The notes beneath the pieces are model-generated. The model made no database searches. It was not told the origin of the DNA and saw only the letters and a program-made list of their open reading frames with translations. Shown piece by piece: positions 12,036 through 23,030 of a stretch of DNA of 64,000 nucleotides. Within the stretch, counting starts at the first letter, position 1. Each line of letters starts with the position of its first letter. The DNA comes from Lophius americanus (lineage: Eukaryota; Chordata; Actinopteri; Lophiiformes; Lophiidae). Made by a program: the position numbers and the translations under genes. The stretch lies in the NCBI GenBank assembly GCA_037951165.1, contig JBBDHG010000135.1, positions 2,219,001 through 2,283,000 of the forward strand. Reading direction: 5' to 3'.

Positions 12036-15000
12036 ATCCTTTTAAATCCTTGCCTGTAGCATTAAGTCAGTTTCCACATATTTTCAGTACCCACACTAAA
12101 TACAAAGCAACAGTGTGCGTATAAATAAATTGAGAAAATAGATATGCACTGTATTACCTTTGTCTTGACAACTTAACAATAGTAGCACATGAGAATAAAT
12201 TGTATTTTAACTGAAATCACTGATTATGTGAATTATGCACTCCAGACCCGTAGTGTCTTTTTAGTCCCCCATGAGGTGATCGTCTTCAGTCTTTGTCTCT
12301 CTGTCTGTGTCTCTGTCGAGATGCTGGATACAGAGCAGGTGTTCTAGCTTCCCTTTAATGAACTGTCCTTTTTCTGTGATTAGTTGTCTTCCTTACTTTT
12401 GGAATGCCAATCCAAGCTCCAATGAAAAGGGAGACTGGTTTTGTTATGTTAAGATGCCCTGTGGGTAGCGAGCAGGTCTCTGGACTCCAGCACTTCAGGG
12501 TCGAGGCTCAAGCTGAACTGAACTTTCTCAGATGTTTCCCAAACTATTTCTTGCCTTCACTCTGATACAGGCTAACTTAACCGTTGTTCAAAAGAAAAAG
12601 TCAAAGGATGTTTAATTGAATAACTTCAGAATATGTATGGTCCAGACTAATATTTCAGTCTGGACCAAAGTGCAGCCACCGATCAGCATGGTTAGGTTTA
12701 GACGCTAGAGCCATTTGTCAACAGATGAAATTAGTTCAATTTTTTTTTATTAATCAACTTTAATAAAGACACTTAACAAGAACCATTATCAAATTGTCTG
12801 TTTTAACTTAATTTAAGAAATTGGTGACTGAACATACCGTTTTATTTAAAAAAAGAAAAGAAGAGTAAATCAGAGTAAATCATGTAGCCTACTGCACTGA
12901 CACACATATTTGCACATTTCTAGCAAAAATATAATTGACCTAAAATGCTTCCCTTAGATTGGATAGGACATTTTCAATGTAGTTGTTGAGAAATTCACTC
13001 ATAATCACAGATTTCAACTTCATCTTGACCCAATAAGGGATATAACCAAAGTCATTCAGACTTAAAATGGATATCTATTACATAATTGCTGCAATATTGA
13101 CCTCCTGACCTGAAGCCTACATGGATAAAAATGAATACAGTGATTTAAAACAACTGTCATCATTTAAATAGTCAGTAGACTTCTCCAGGTTTGGACTATT
13201 AACATATATCACAATCATTAAATGATTTATTATCTCACACAAAGAGTACTGTTCAAAGTGAAAGCTTATCACAAATTTTTCTACTCTGAGTAATCCATAT
13301 TCATTTTCAATCTGTGATCTTTAAGCCTGGGTGAGTCACCCTGTTAACAAACAGGACGAACAGAATTGGGATCAGCATTCAGTTGGTGTGCCCTGTGCTT
13401 ACACAGGATTATTGCATTACCGCCATCCCAGCACGCAAAGCGGGACAGAAAATTTATTTAGGGATCATCCGTCTACAAGTCCACAATATATTAAATATCC
13501 AACATTGGGGAGAGGAGCTGGGGAATTTTGTGTGGCATAGAGATTGTAGCAGTTTAAATAACTTTACAACAACTGCATGAGATAATGCATTTACAGAGGA
13601 TGAGCGGAACTTCTCTAGATTTCCCCTGATACCCTTTGCCATGTGCAATTTTTGTCACAGGTTGCAGGATCAAATATTTTTTACCTTAAAAGAATTATAA
13701 TGTTGTTTGTTGTTGGAATCTTAAATTATATAATTTCCTATATTTACAAAAGCTATTGACATCAGAGTGTTTGCATATACATGTGTGGAGTTTAATGTAC
13801 ATCTGGGGTAACCCCCTGGAGTAGATAGCAGCTCTGTAAGCTCCTTTAGCAGGAGATAACACTGAGTAGATTAGTTGGGGGTTTGAGACCGGTTACACCC
13901 TCTGTCCTGTCTCAGTGCCCAATGGTAACTCACACTGTGTAACAAAACCACTAAATCCCTAATAGATCCAGGCTACACTGTCAAAGAGAGGGACCCAAAC
14001 CCCTGTAAAACAGAATAAACATGAGTACAAAAACATGGCATTTGACTGCATACATCTTAATGCCCTCAAATATAATGTGTGTACACACATCACATATAAT
14101 TTAATGATTATTTAAACTAATTATGTGCTCTCATTTTGAACGAGTCTGTAGTAATGGCAGCAGGCGAAAAAAATATTCCTTTGGTTTGGTATGTTTGGAG
14201 GATACCAAATATTTGGTGCAAACTGCAGCACATTAATCAGTACTATCAGAAAATAACTTCCCTGGTAACCGGTGTTACCAGGGCGGGGGCAGTCATTCGT
14301 ACTATCATAATCTTTCTGCACAAATTGAGTGGAACCAAAGGGAATGGTTTCTGTTCTATTCGGCTCTCGCCCTGGTCTTCAAACTTTACAGTGTCTTCAA
14401 CAACAGTGCTTTGCATGAGATGTTGCATTTCATTTCCTTCAACTAATTTGCCTTTAGTCTGGTAATTAGCAAGGACACATGAACACAATCACACACATAA
14501 AGGGATTTCTGCACTCCAGAAAACAGTTGCAAAAAAACACAAGTAAGTTAAGATTCAGTAAAGTGCCCACATCATATAAAGGAACAGTGACCCAGGTGGA
14601 TTTTACATTGTATATATACAGCACTTCCTAAGGGTATAGATCTTACGACCAATCTGCAAGTATCATGAAAAGAAGTAGCCTGCAAATACCCCGTTATAAC
14701 CCGCTTTGCTATAACATCATGCAGAGTGTGGTACTTATTAACTTATTAACCTGGGACATGGAGTCTTTCTCTCGACTACAGTCAAAGTGTATCTCTAAAA
14801 CAGACACTGATTTGGACTCTTCATCAGCTTATACAAAATCTGGCTCGACAGCAGAAAGATGTGATAACATAATCTGGCATGAGATTACAGATATGAACCT
14901 TGGGAGGTCGACCGAGTAATGGTTGAGAGGGAGAGTTTACATCATCACTTAGAGGGGGAAATGTTTTATATGTGCTTTAATATGTCCACTACTTTATTTT

Positions 15001-15078
15001 GATGTGCTATGCATAGTCCTTTTGTTACAGTTCCCAGGAGTGGTACCGCAGTATCGAAGATCATGAACTCAAAAATAT
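12036..15078. other. Long stretch with no recognised gene
   Basis: Unique-looking AT-rich DNA. Apart from the near-palindrome at 14260-14283, I see no repeat unit, RNA gene or exon. Overlapping frames of 60-109 codons at 13331-13648 and 14121-14488 occur on both strands at once, which is typical of chance. Confidence 0.5.
14260..14283. repeat. 10-bp inverted repeat around aaccggt
   Basis: ccctggtaac and gttaccaggg form a perfect 10-bp inverted repeat with a 4-base centre (cggt). The centre reads aaccggtgtt, which resembles the dyad bound by Grainyhead/CP2 factors. This is a motif resemblance only. A simple hairpin or chance palindrome is an equally good reading. Confidence 0.6.
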
Positions 15079-16027
15079 AGTTGAAATGAATGAATGACGT
15101 GACACGATGCTTCCTGTTGCTCTCTCCATGTTGCATCTCCTTTTATTTACTTCCTCAACCATAAATCAAAATATTCAACACCGATTTAATTGATTTTCTG
15201 CTTCAGTGCCAGTGTTATCAAAAGAGTAATTATCCATCGCAACTGAACTATTAGTAAAATAAAACAGTGCATTAATTCTTAGTGTTTCAAAAGAAACATT
15301 TTCACCGCATCACTTTTCAGCGAAAGCAAACTTCAGGAATACTTCACTGTATTTAAAACTAGCTACTCTAAGCTGCCTGTTGAACCATTTGAATTACTCT
15401 GTATCAAATTGCATTACATCAGTTATATGATCTTGAACCTCTGGAATAAACTAATTTGGTATAAAACATATTATCTTGCAGTATCGAAAATATAAACTCC
15501 TTATTTCTCCTTGTGCAAAATACTTTTTTAGCGGAACCGTAAATATATCAAATCAATTATTGCACTTTCACTATTTATAAGTCAATACATTTAATCAAAT
15601 AACACTTTCATTATAATAAATTGCTTGAGTAATCAATTCACTGAAGTGCCGAGTGCAAGTAAAAGATAAATATGGTATTATGTCAACTTACTTTGTGATA
15701 TAATTGTGAGACAGCAGCTGCAGTACCTTCGCTCCCCCGACATGTTGGCTGGCCACGCTACTTTCTTTTTCCTAGAGATGCTAGCTGACCACTGCATCAC
15801 TTAAGCTAGCCACCTGGATAGATAGAAATTTTACTATTTTCCTTGACAAACAAATTATACAAATGAAACAAACAGCATTTCATAACATCGAGTTAAGATG
15901 AAGATTAAACCCCACTAACCTGAGCAAGAAAAACAGTTGAAATGAACGATGTGACACGATGCTGTCAGTTACTCTCTCCATGTAGCGTCTTATGTAGAAC
16001 CCGCAGGTCCGTCCACTTCCTAACCGC
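15079..16027. repeat. Pair of imperfect direct repeats about 0.86 kb apart
   Basis: The segment 15079-15160 (agttgaaatgaatgaatgac, then gtgacacgatgc, tctctccatg, cttcctcaacc) recurs at 15935-16027 in the same orientation as agttgaaatgaacgatgtg, acacgatgctg, tctctccatg and cttcctaaccgc. The second copy has about 20 extra bases (gtagaacccgcaggtccgtc) before the last block. Between them lies AT-rich DNA with no coding signal. The pair could be remnant terminal repeats of an element or a local duplication. I do not recognise a family. Confidence 0.65.
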
Positions 16028-16630
16028 ATTTTTAAGCTCAAACCAATGATAAAATAATTTTAAAAAAATAAAAGACATCAAAACATGGTCATCAATTTTA
16101 GATGTGCCACACTTTGTATGTAAAACAACCATTGGAGATGTAGGAGATCATGTCAGCCGTGTGATGGAGGTAATGAAGAACACCATTAGAGGGAAACCAG
16201 ACGGAGAGGTTGAATCTAGTGAGAAGGTCTGGTAATCTGGCATTCACTGTAAACATTATTAATTCCTCATTGACAGAGTTTTTGAGGACTGGAGAAACAG
16301 TCTATCAGTATCTATGACAGTGAAATATCACAAATACATCTGACACATGGTCGATGTATTTGTGCTGGTGTTTCATTTTCTTTGCTAGTCTGCCTGGGCT
16401 GATACTTAGCAAAGACATATTAAGACAGACACACAGGAAAATCAGAAAGAAAAAAAATCCAATCCATGGCATAAATATTGCCGTGGCAACATCATTCCAG
16501 ACCTATAAAACACAATCTCAAACAAATTTTAATTTGTGACTCCTCACTAGTCGGATAGAACCGAGGAAGCCTCTTGGAAATCCGGTCACTCCCGATTCAG
16601 CCTACCAGGATTCATGTCTTCATCGGGGAG
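16028..16630. other. Stretch with no recognised gene
   Basis: No feature recognised. A 61-codon plus frame (16354-16539) is unsupported. Confidence 0.4.
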
Positions 16631-16720
16631 TCAAACAGATCCTCAGTGGGTGGAGTGGCCGTCTCCAATTCGGAAGATCAGAAGGTAGACAGTTCGAGTC
16701 CCACCAGGGCAACCGGTTGT
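16631..16720 (+). repeat. tRNA-like SINE fragment
   Basis: agtgggtggagtggccgtc gives a box-A-like segment, and agttcgagtccc (16691-16702) is an RNA polymerase III box-B-like segment with the expected arrangement. The intervening cggaagatcagaagg resembles the corresponding part of fish tRNA-derived SINEs. The copy has no recognisable tail and is probably a truncated, old insertion. Confidence 0.5.
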
Positions 16721-17640
16721 TACCATATGTATATAACACATGTATGTAACACAGATACACACAAGGGCAGAAGAGGTTCATTGCTTTGTTCAACTCACCA
16801 CAACATTAGCTGCATCTTTTTGAAAGTGCTTCTGTGAATTGAATTTTTCCTCATGTGAAATGAAACTGGAACTGTTTCCTCTGGTCTCGTTACAGAACCA
16901 CCGACAGAGGTTTCGTAATACATTGATATTTTATCCGGGTCTTAATCAGGTTGTAAAACGCCATGGCTCCACTTGCCTCGCCATTTTTTTTCAAGAGTTG
17001 TGGCTATCTCAGCAAGGAGACCACAGGGTTGGAAGTGTGGATTTCCCTAATTTATACTGTGACACGATCCTCGTTGACCCAATAAAAACCACTGCCATTT
17101 TTGCAGAGGAGCTGGCTGACACTTTGTTGCATTAGCCCCCACCTCGTCCACTGCAGCTGTATTGGGCTCCTTCCATTCCTGTCCCAGTTACCCTCCTTGA
17201 GGACCCATGGCTTCTTCTCCGCCCTGAACCCAAAGCCCAAGTCAGCTTGAGACCATTCCTTTCAGGGCCAAATTAGCAGCTATGTTTTGTGGTTGGAGAG
17301 AAAGAGAGTGTAACTGATCCTTCTTTCACTTCTGCAGCCCATGACATCGATGTTAGTATTTCAAAATCATCTCAATCAATGACATCATTGGTTGAGAGGA
17401 ATTCCTTCCACTGTCTAGTTACGGTTCCAGTCTCTGTTCAGGTGTGCGTCAGTGTACTGGACCAGCAATGGTTTGTCCTACATCTCCTTCTTATCTGACA
17501 TTGCTCTTGGGATATCCTTTAGGGGAGGGGTATAGTACCGCTGCCTGCTCTTAGATGCCGCAAGGCTGCTGTGGGCTGCTGATAACTCAATACCTCCATA
17601 ACATGTCCACAAACCTCTGACAACGCTGATTATCAAAGAC
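16721..17640. other. Possible 5' part of the decayed LINE
   Basis: Less AT-rich than average, with scattered coding-like phrases but frequent stops. It lies directly upstream of the recognisable LINE ORF1 esterase segment and could be its decayed 5' portion. I cannot show that from sequence identity. The 98-codon plus frame at 16839-17135 is not recognised. Confidence 0.3.
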
Positions 17641-19070
17641 TCTGTAATCACAAATTTGAGAGTTAAGAAGGATTATTTTGTTTTAATTGGGCCAAAGTAC
17701 TTCATTGCGAACTGCCATCCAACACATAACGTTCCATCCAAATATGGACCACTTTATCATTTATATTGGTACGAAAGACATCCCTAAGGAACTGTCTGAA
17801 CATTCAAAATGTAATTTTGCCAAACCTTCTAAAATCATTTAGCAATAAAATCTACATTTCTGGACCTATTGCCACGAGCCTCGGTAGGCTCCACAGAATG
17901 AACTCTCGGCTTGTCACTGTCTTTGATGCTCACAGTGTGGATTTTATTGATAACTTTAATGTCTTCTGGGGAAAAAAGGGAACTCTTCAGCCCCAAAGGC
18001 ATCCATCCAAACAAAGCTGGTGCTTGGATATTATCTGTAAATGTTCCATATGAAATGCTGCCCAGGCACTCTTGACGGAAACAATATGAACAATCTGGCA
18101 TCTATGACCGGAAATTACCAATCCGACACAGACTGATGTTCCTCAGGTTTCAGGCCAGAAATGTTCTATTCCACATGCAACTCAGGTAACCATGCAAACT
18201 AAAAAAGGACATTTTCATCTCTGAAATTTGAATTCAAACTATCTGGACCGTGTAACAAGAATGTCATCAATGTCAATATAAATCTGTAATTTGTCATTAG
18301 GTGATTTGGGGCTTTTCGGGGATATATCCTTGCTATCAAGCACAACATTGTAGGCCAATTTATTTTCAAGTTTTTTAAAGACAAGAGCTTAATGTTACTG
18401 TACTCTGTGCACTACGGCCGCGATTTCTACATAATTGTATGAGGGAAATAAGGTATGGCTTCTAGTTAGACACATTAAAGACCCTTACCAGGACTGCTGT
18501 TGCGATTAACTCTTAACTTATTACTTTTATGGCCCAAGTAAGTTCTGGAAACAAGTCAAATCTGCCACCAACACTTCTACCACTCTACTCTCCTACATAT
18601 ATTGTTAATGGCCTTACTCAGACTCCTTATTGCAATGAAATGCTCTGCAATAGTAACCTGATTGCTGCAACCTGTCTGTAAACTGAGTTTTACTCATGGT
18701 ACCAGCGGTGTTGAGGAGGAATAACTCATAATCCCCTAATGATAACATTGAAGTAAACCACTGCTATAGCTTGTTTCCTGGCTGTAGATGGAGGTGCTTT
18801 ATGTAATACTGATGCATATAAATCAACGGGTCATGACAAACTGGATTAATTTCCCCTGAAATCATCAGTTCATCATTTCTTAGCATAACTTTTTATTTTT
18901 TTATTCCAACCATTACTTCTAGCATCATTCCTGCATTTGATCCAGCATGGAAGACTACCTATGTCCTTCCTCTCAATAAAGGTGGTGGTAAATCTGATTT
19001 AAATAATTACAATCCGATTTCAAAGCCATATGATTTTTGCAAAAACATGTTGGAAGCGCTAGTTAGTTAT
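17641..19070 (+). pseudogene. Decayed CR1/L2-like LINE: ORF1 esterase domain and reverse transcriptase start
   Basis: Conceptual translation across frameshifts gives an ordered set of matches to fish non-LTR retrotransposons of the CR1/L2 group. At 17748 it reads DHFIIYIGTKDIPKELSEH, matching the GTND block of the SGNH-hydrolase (esterase) domain. Near 17840-17960 it reads KIYISGPI and then DFIDNFNVFW. At about 17993 the catalytic-histidine block GIHPNKAGAWIL is intact in another frame. After a decayed stretch, FWKQVKSATN (about 18546), YKSTGHDKLD (about 18820) and WKTTYVLPLNKGGGKSDLNN (about 18955-19014) match the region leading into the reverse transcriptase. At least three frame changes and several stops make it non-functional. 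The catalytic core and 3' end of the polymerase are missing because the match ends near 19070, next to hairpins and an R copy. These elements move by target-primed reverse transcription; the ORF1 protein binds RNA and carries the esterase. Clade assignment is tentative. Confidence 0.8.
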
Positions 19071-19094
19071 TATTAAATATGAGACTGAAACTGG

Positions 19095-19149
19095 AGCCAA
19101 GTTCAAATTTGTACAAACTTGGCTTGTTTGTGTGTCCATACACACAAAC
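19095..19149. repeat. Two adjacent perfect hairpins
   Basis: agccaagtt pairs with aacttggct (9-bp stem, 19095-19124). Directly after it, gtttgtgtgt pairs with acacacaaac around a 4-base loop (19126-19149). They sit exactly at the junction between the LINE remnant and R copy 4. Confidence 0.75.
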
Positions 19150-19189
19150 AGACACAAACACTCTGGCATGTGAGGTAACGTACTGGCTT

Positions 19190-19491
19190 GTCAGTAATAG
19201 TTCGTATTTAACTACTAAGGGGAGGTGTTTTATGAAAACGCTGTTTTACAGTTATAACTTCCTAACTGTTGGTCCAATTTAGTTAGAATTTAGTGTATAT
19301 TAATCCATTTTATGAGATAACCTGGTATATATCATATTTTAGTCTAATAGATCATATTTAACTCACTAGGGGGAGCTTTCTTTCAGGAAAAACACTTTTT
19401 TTTTCAAATAACTTCACATTTTATTGAAGTGGATTGGGGTTTTTTTTGTCGATATACCCCTTTTGTCGGGGATGACAGCATAAGCCTAGTT
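19190..19491 (-). repeat. Repeat family R, copy 4
   Basis: Minus-oriented copy containing the left terminus (plus strand ggggatgacagcataagcc, then tagtt, ending at 19491). The module motif appears twice, as tagttcgtatttaact (19198) and tagatcatatttaact (19348), exactly 150 bp apart. This is direct evidence for the internal module period. The right end is missing. Confidence 0.8.
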
Positions 19492-21877
19492 CATTGTTTC
19501 TGTTTTAAAATGTGCTTTGCTGTGGAAATCTTTCAATGTAACAACACTGGCTCCAATAATACGGGTTGAAGCAAGCTGCTTACGTTAATACCTTTGAATC
19601 GGTTTGACTTGATTGCTTTGTAACATTATGTTTTTTGTCGCAGATTTGTCCGCAGGTACTGCATGTGTTTATGTAAGTATGTGTGACCATATGTGAAATG
19701 TTCTATTTCTGAGGGCAGGCCTAAAGTTTGGCTCCGTGTAGGTAGATTCATTATTTTCCCCTGTGCGTATGCTTGATGTATGTCCTTGCATGTATCTATT
19801 AATTTGCATTATTATAATGACTTAGAGTAACTCTATATGTGTGCAATTCTGTCAGTCATATTAAAGCTACACTAGACTCACCTCTATTTTTATGCAGTGT
19901 TTGCTTTGGGCTGCATCGGTTCAATTTAAATATTAATGATCATATTGGATTATCGTTCTTGAGCTGAACTTTCGACTATCCACTACAAAGAAACTTAACT
20001 TAAGTGGTTGCTGTGTTTTTCAACTTCAATTTGACTCGCGAAGAAGAGTGAGCAGAGCACTGACAGCTACAGCCCTTGTCTTAAGCTTGGAGCTGGAGAC
20101 AAAGGTTTCCTAGTTCACCGGTCCTGAAAAAGGGACAAGCATAATCAAGTGTCAAGAAAAATTCCAAGAGTAAAGAGTGCTGCTTCTGGCGAGCAATGAA
20201 GCAAAGAGTATTGTGGCTAGAAGGCAGGGGTGGTAAGAGAAGACACATTATTTGTTAAAAAAGGATTTTAAAAAGATCATATTCAGCAGCAGCATCAATC
20301 CAACACTTGGGTTGTTAAAATAAAAATTTTTGATTGTGTAGCAAAATTATTATTATTTCATTCTGTAGTAATTATCCCTCTAATTTTAGACTTTGAGAAA
20401 TTGTAGCTCATATTTCGAAACTTTGACTGAACTGACAGACCCCAGTAGTGCTTGAAATGTCCACTTAAGAAGTAAGAATTATTCTGAAGTCAGGCTAGCT
20501 TTTAAAAGACTCCATCTGACCCCGGCTGAACTTGGATTTATGTGAGTGTCAGCGGGCAGTGCCAAATCATTCAATAAGCACTCAAAGGCATAGAATCTGC
20601 GGCAATGGAGAACTGTGTTTAAATTTCATCTAGAGTTACTAGGCAAATTCTCATGCCTCTTCTCCCTCACTCAGATGTGTTTTACAAGAGCAGTGATAGG
20701 AGATAGTGGGGCAAGGGAGAGGAAACCACAGATGTGGTTGAGCTTGAACTATGAAAAGGCTTTGAAGTATCGTTTCGACAAGTGTGTTAGTACTCGAAGA
20801 ATTCTGCAGACACAAGGAGATTCAGTTGGAAGCAAGGAAGGTGAAAGACCACAGAGAGAGAATGAGATTGGACTAAAGTCAGAGGGAAGATGAGAGACAA
20901 TATTCTTCTATCCCCCCCATTGACCCCGGGGCTGGATTGATAGCTGTCTGCTAAGATTGGTCTCATCCTCAAGGGTTGCAGTTAAACATATGACTACTAA
21001 AAACTGTGTGTGAATATAGTCAAAGTAAACTGGATGAGTCAGGATCAATTGACTGTATCCTGAAGATTTATTTTTTTTTCCGTATCATCTTTAGATCAAT
21101 TGTTCTGTTTTAGAATCATTTTGTTATGCAGGGATGCAACCAGGAAAGTACTGCAGCTACTTCTCAAAGCTCCACTTTAATAGAGACACTGATGGAAATC
21201 CTCTCTCAGGGTAAAGTAATGTTAGTCCTTCTACGTTGAAAGGAGAAACTGCACTTATTCTTATTTGTATGTGTGTGTGTATGTTTGTGTGTGTGTGGAG
21301 GCCTGAGTGTGTATGCGCAGAAAAGAGCATTAAACCAGGGAATTAGCAGCGCTCGATATACCTGGAGGCTGTAAGCTGCAACTTTCACAGCTGGCAAGAG
21401 GACATCAGCGGGTCCTTTTGTGTCTGATGGAAAACACTAACACTGTGCAGACATGGACATATGTTCACATCACATACACACCGGATCTCAGAGTTTGTCT
21501 TCTGTTTTTGAAGTGTTCTGCCAGAAAAAAAAAATCCACGTGGTGAAAGTTAATTAGGTTGCTGTACTCACCGAATTGCCTCTGCTCCTTTGCAGTTAAT
21601 TGCTGATTTTGTTAGATTACTGCATCTGAAGCCTTTGAAGGAAACAAATTCTGCAAGTGCCATCTTTTAGCTCACTTACTATTCAATATTTTAAATTAAC
21701 TGTGAATACCATACACTGTTATAATCAAAACGTTTGTGTAAGCATTTGCTTTTCTCTGTATTTATCTTTTTATGTGGAACTAGACTCTGTGTTAGAACCC
21801 AAAAAAATGAGTCTGCTAAATCTCCAGAGGTAAGTCTAGTTAAAGACTAATTTATGCACCATCGATGTATGGATATA
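19492..21877. other. Stretch with no recognised gene
   Basis: Contains a short GT repeat (21267-21298), an A run near 21524 and otherwise unique-looking DNA. A 92-codon plus frame at 20615-20893 overlaps a minus frame and is not recognised. Confidence 0.5.
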
Positions 21878-22225
21878 AGGGCTGCCACAACTAGTCAACG
21901 TCATGGATGACATTAGCTGTATGCTGGCTCCAGTCATTGGATGGCTGAGCAGCTCCCCCGACAGTGAAAAATGGGATGGCAGCAATGTCCAACTCTGTTG
22001 CTGCAGAGTCCGTCTCAGTTCAATCTAGAAGTTTCTCACAACCAAAGGCATCAAAAGTATGGGAGTACTTCAAGTTATCAGAATATAAGAAAGTGGTTTG
22101 TGCCCAATGCAAAGTTGTCCTAGCCCACTACAGCAGCACAAGTGCAAAGCTAGCGCACCCGCATGGAAAAGACACAGGTGCTCTTCTGGATTATGGACTG
22201 CCAGAAAAGGCAAAAGCACAGTAAG
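21878..22225 (+). pseudogene. BED zinc-finger exon fragment of a hAT-type transposon
   Basis: A plus-strand open frame (first ATG 21976, end 22224) encodes a polypeptide whose residues 31-49, KVWEYFKLSEYKKVVCAQC, match the start of a BED zinc finger: aromatic WxYF followed by CxxC. Residues 55-69 (HYSSTSAKLAHPHGK) follow where the finger's STSxLxxHxxxxH stretch belongs, with its spacing disturbed. BED fingers sit at the N-terminus of hAT transposases and of host ZBED genes, where they bind DNA. About 90 bp upstream, agggctgccacaactagtc resembles a hAT terminal sequence that I recall from fish. A donor-like gtaagtg (22221) ends the open frame, as for a first exon. No transposase catalytic exon was found downstream, so this is a fragment; a host ZBED exon is less likely. 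Confidence 0.6.
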
Positions 22226-22825
22226 TGTTGCTGGTTCATTTAAGGGAGACCTTCTTAGTGGATTTGTTTTAGTAGTTTTCCTGTTATATTAGAAATTCAA
22301 CTAAACAGGAAACGCTTTAAGAAAATGTTGCAGCCAGAGTTTCGGCTTATTCTTCTTTGTGTTACGTCACATGCCAGTGTGTCTGTGTGTGTCTGTGTGT
22401 GTATGTGTGTGTGTCCATATTCACTTGGCTTGTTCGGACGTGCACCTAGTTTAATTTAAGATTCTTTTTGCAAAACCAGGTATATCTATTTTCATTTATT
22501 TTCCAACCTTGGCTACGTCAGGTTTTCTGTGCATCGAGGGAAAACACTGTAACTGGTGTTGGTGTATTCATTTAAGAAAAGGCTTTTATTTGGGTTTTTT
22601 GCAAATAGACTGAGTTCCTCAATTCTTTTAATGCTGCAATTACTTTTAATACATTTTTTAATGTAGTGTATGCCAAAAAATTGGAATTTTGGACAGAGTT
22701 TTGCACTTTAATATGTGGACTTTGTTTTTATTTTGTTTTTATGCAACATTTGTCATTAAAATATGACCTCAAATATTTTCCATTCCATCTAGGTCAGGTG
22801 TGCAATGGAAGCAGGGCAAGAAATG
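22226..22825. other. Stretch with no recognised gene
   Basis: AT- and T-rich DNA with a degenerate TG repeat at 22378-22415. The expected hAT transposase exon is not found here. Confidence 0.5.
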
Positions 22826-23030
22826 CTTTCCAGCTCATCTGAGGGATCCTAAGGCATTCCCAGGCCTGATGACAGTGCAGTCATGCCTACAGCGAGTTTT
22901 GGGTTTCCTTGGTACTCCTTCTCGTTGGACGTGCTTGGCAGAGGGAGGAGTCCTGAGGGCATCCAGATCGGATACATGACCCACCTCAACTGGCTCCTTT
23001 CCAAACAAAGGAGGTCCAGTCCAAGCTTCC
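22826..23030 (+). repeat. Teleost-wide dispersed repeat fragment
   Basis: Successive phrases gagggatcctaaggcattcc, agcgagttttgggtttcc, ttggacgtgcttggc, agggcatccagatcgga and cacctcaactggctcctttc match, in order, a short GC-richer repeat that I recall from many fish genomes. I do not remember its formal family name. It is well above local GC content. The 101-codon plus frame starting in it is incidental. Confidence 0.6.

Noticed and set aside
12452..12515. tRNA- or SINE-like stretch (tagcgagcagg ... gggtcgaggctc)
   Set aside because: Spacing between the supposed A and B boxes is too short and no cloverleaf could be drawn.
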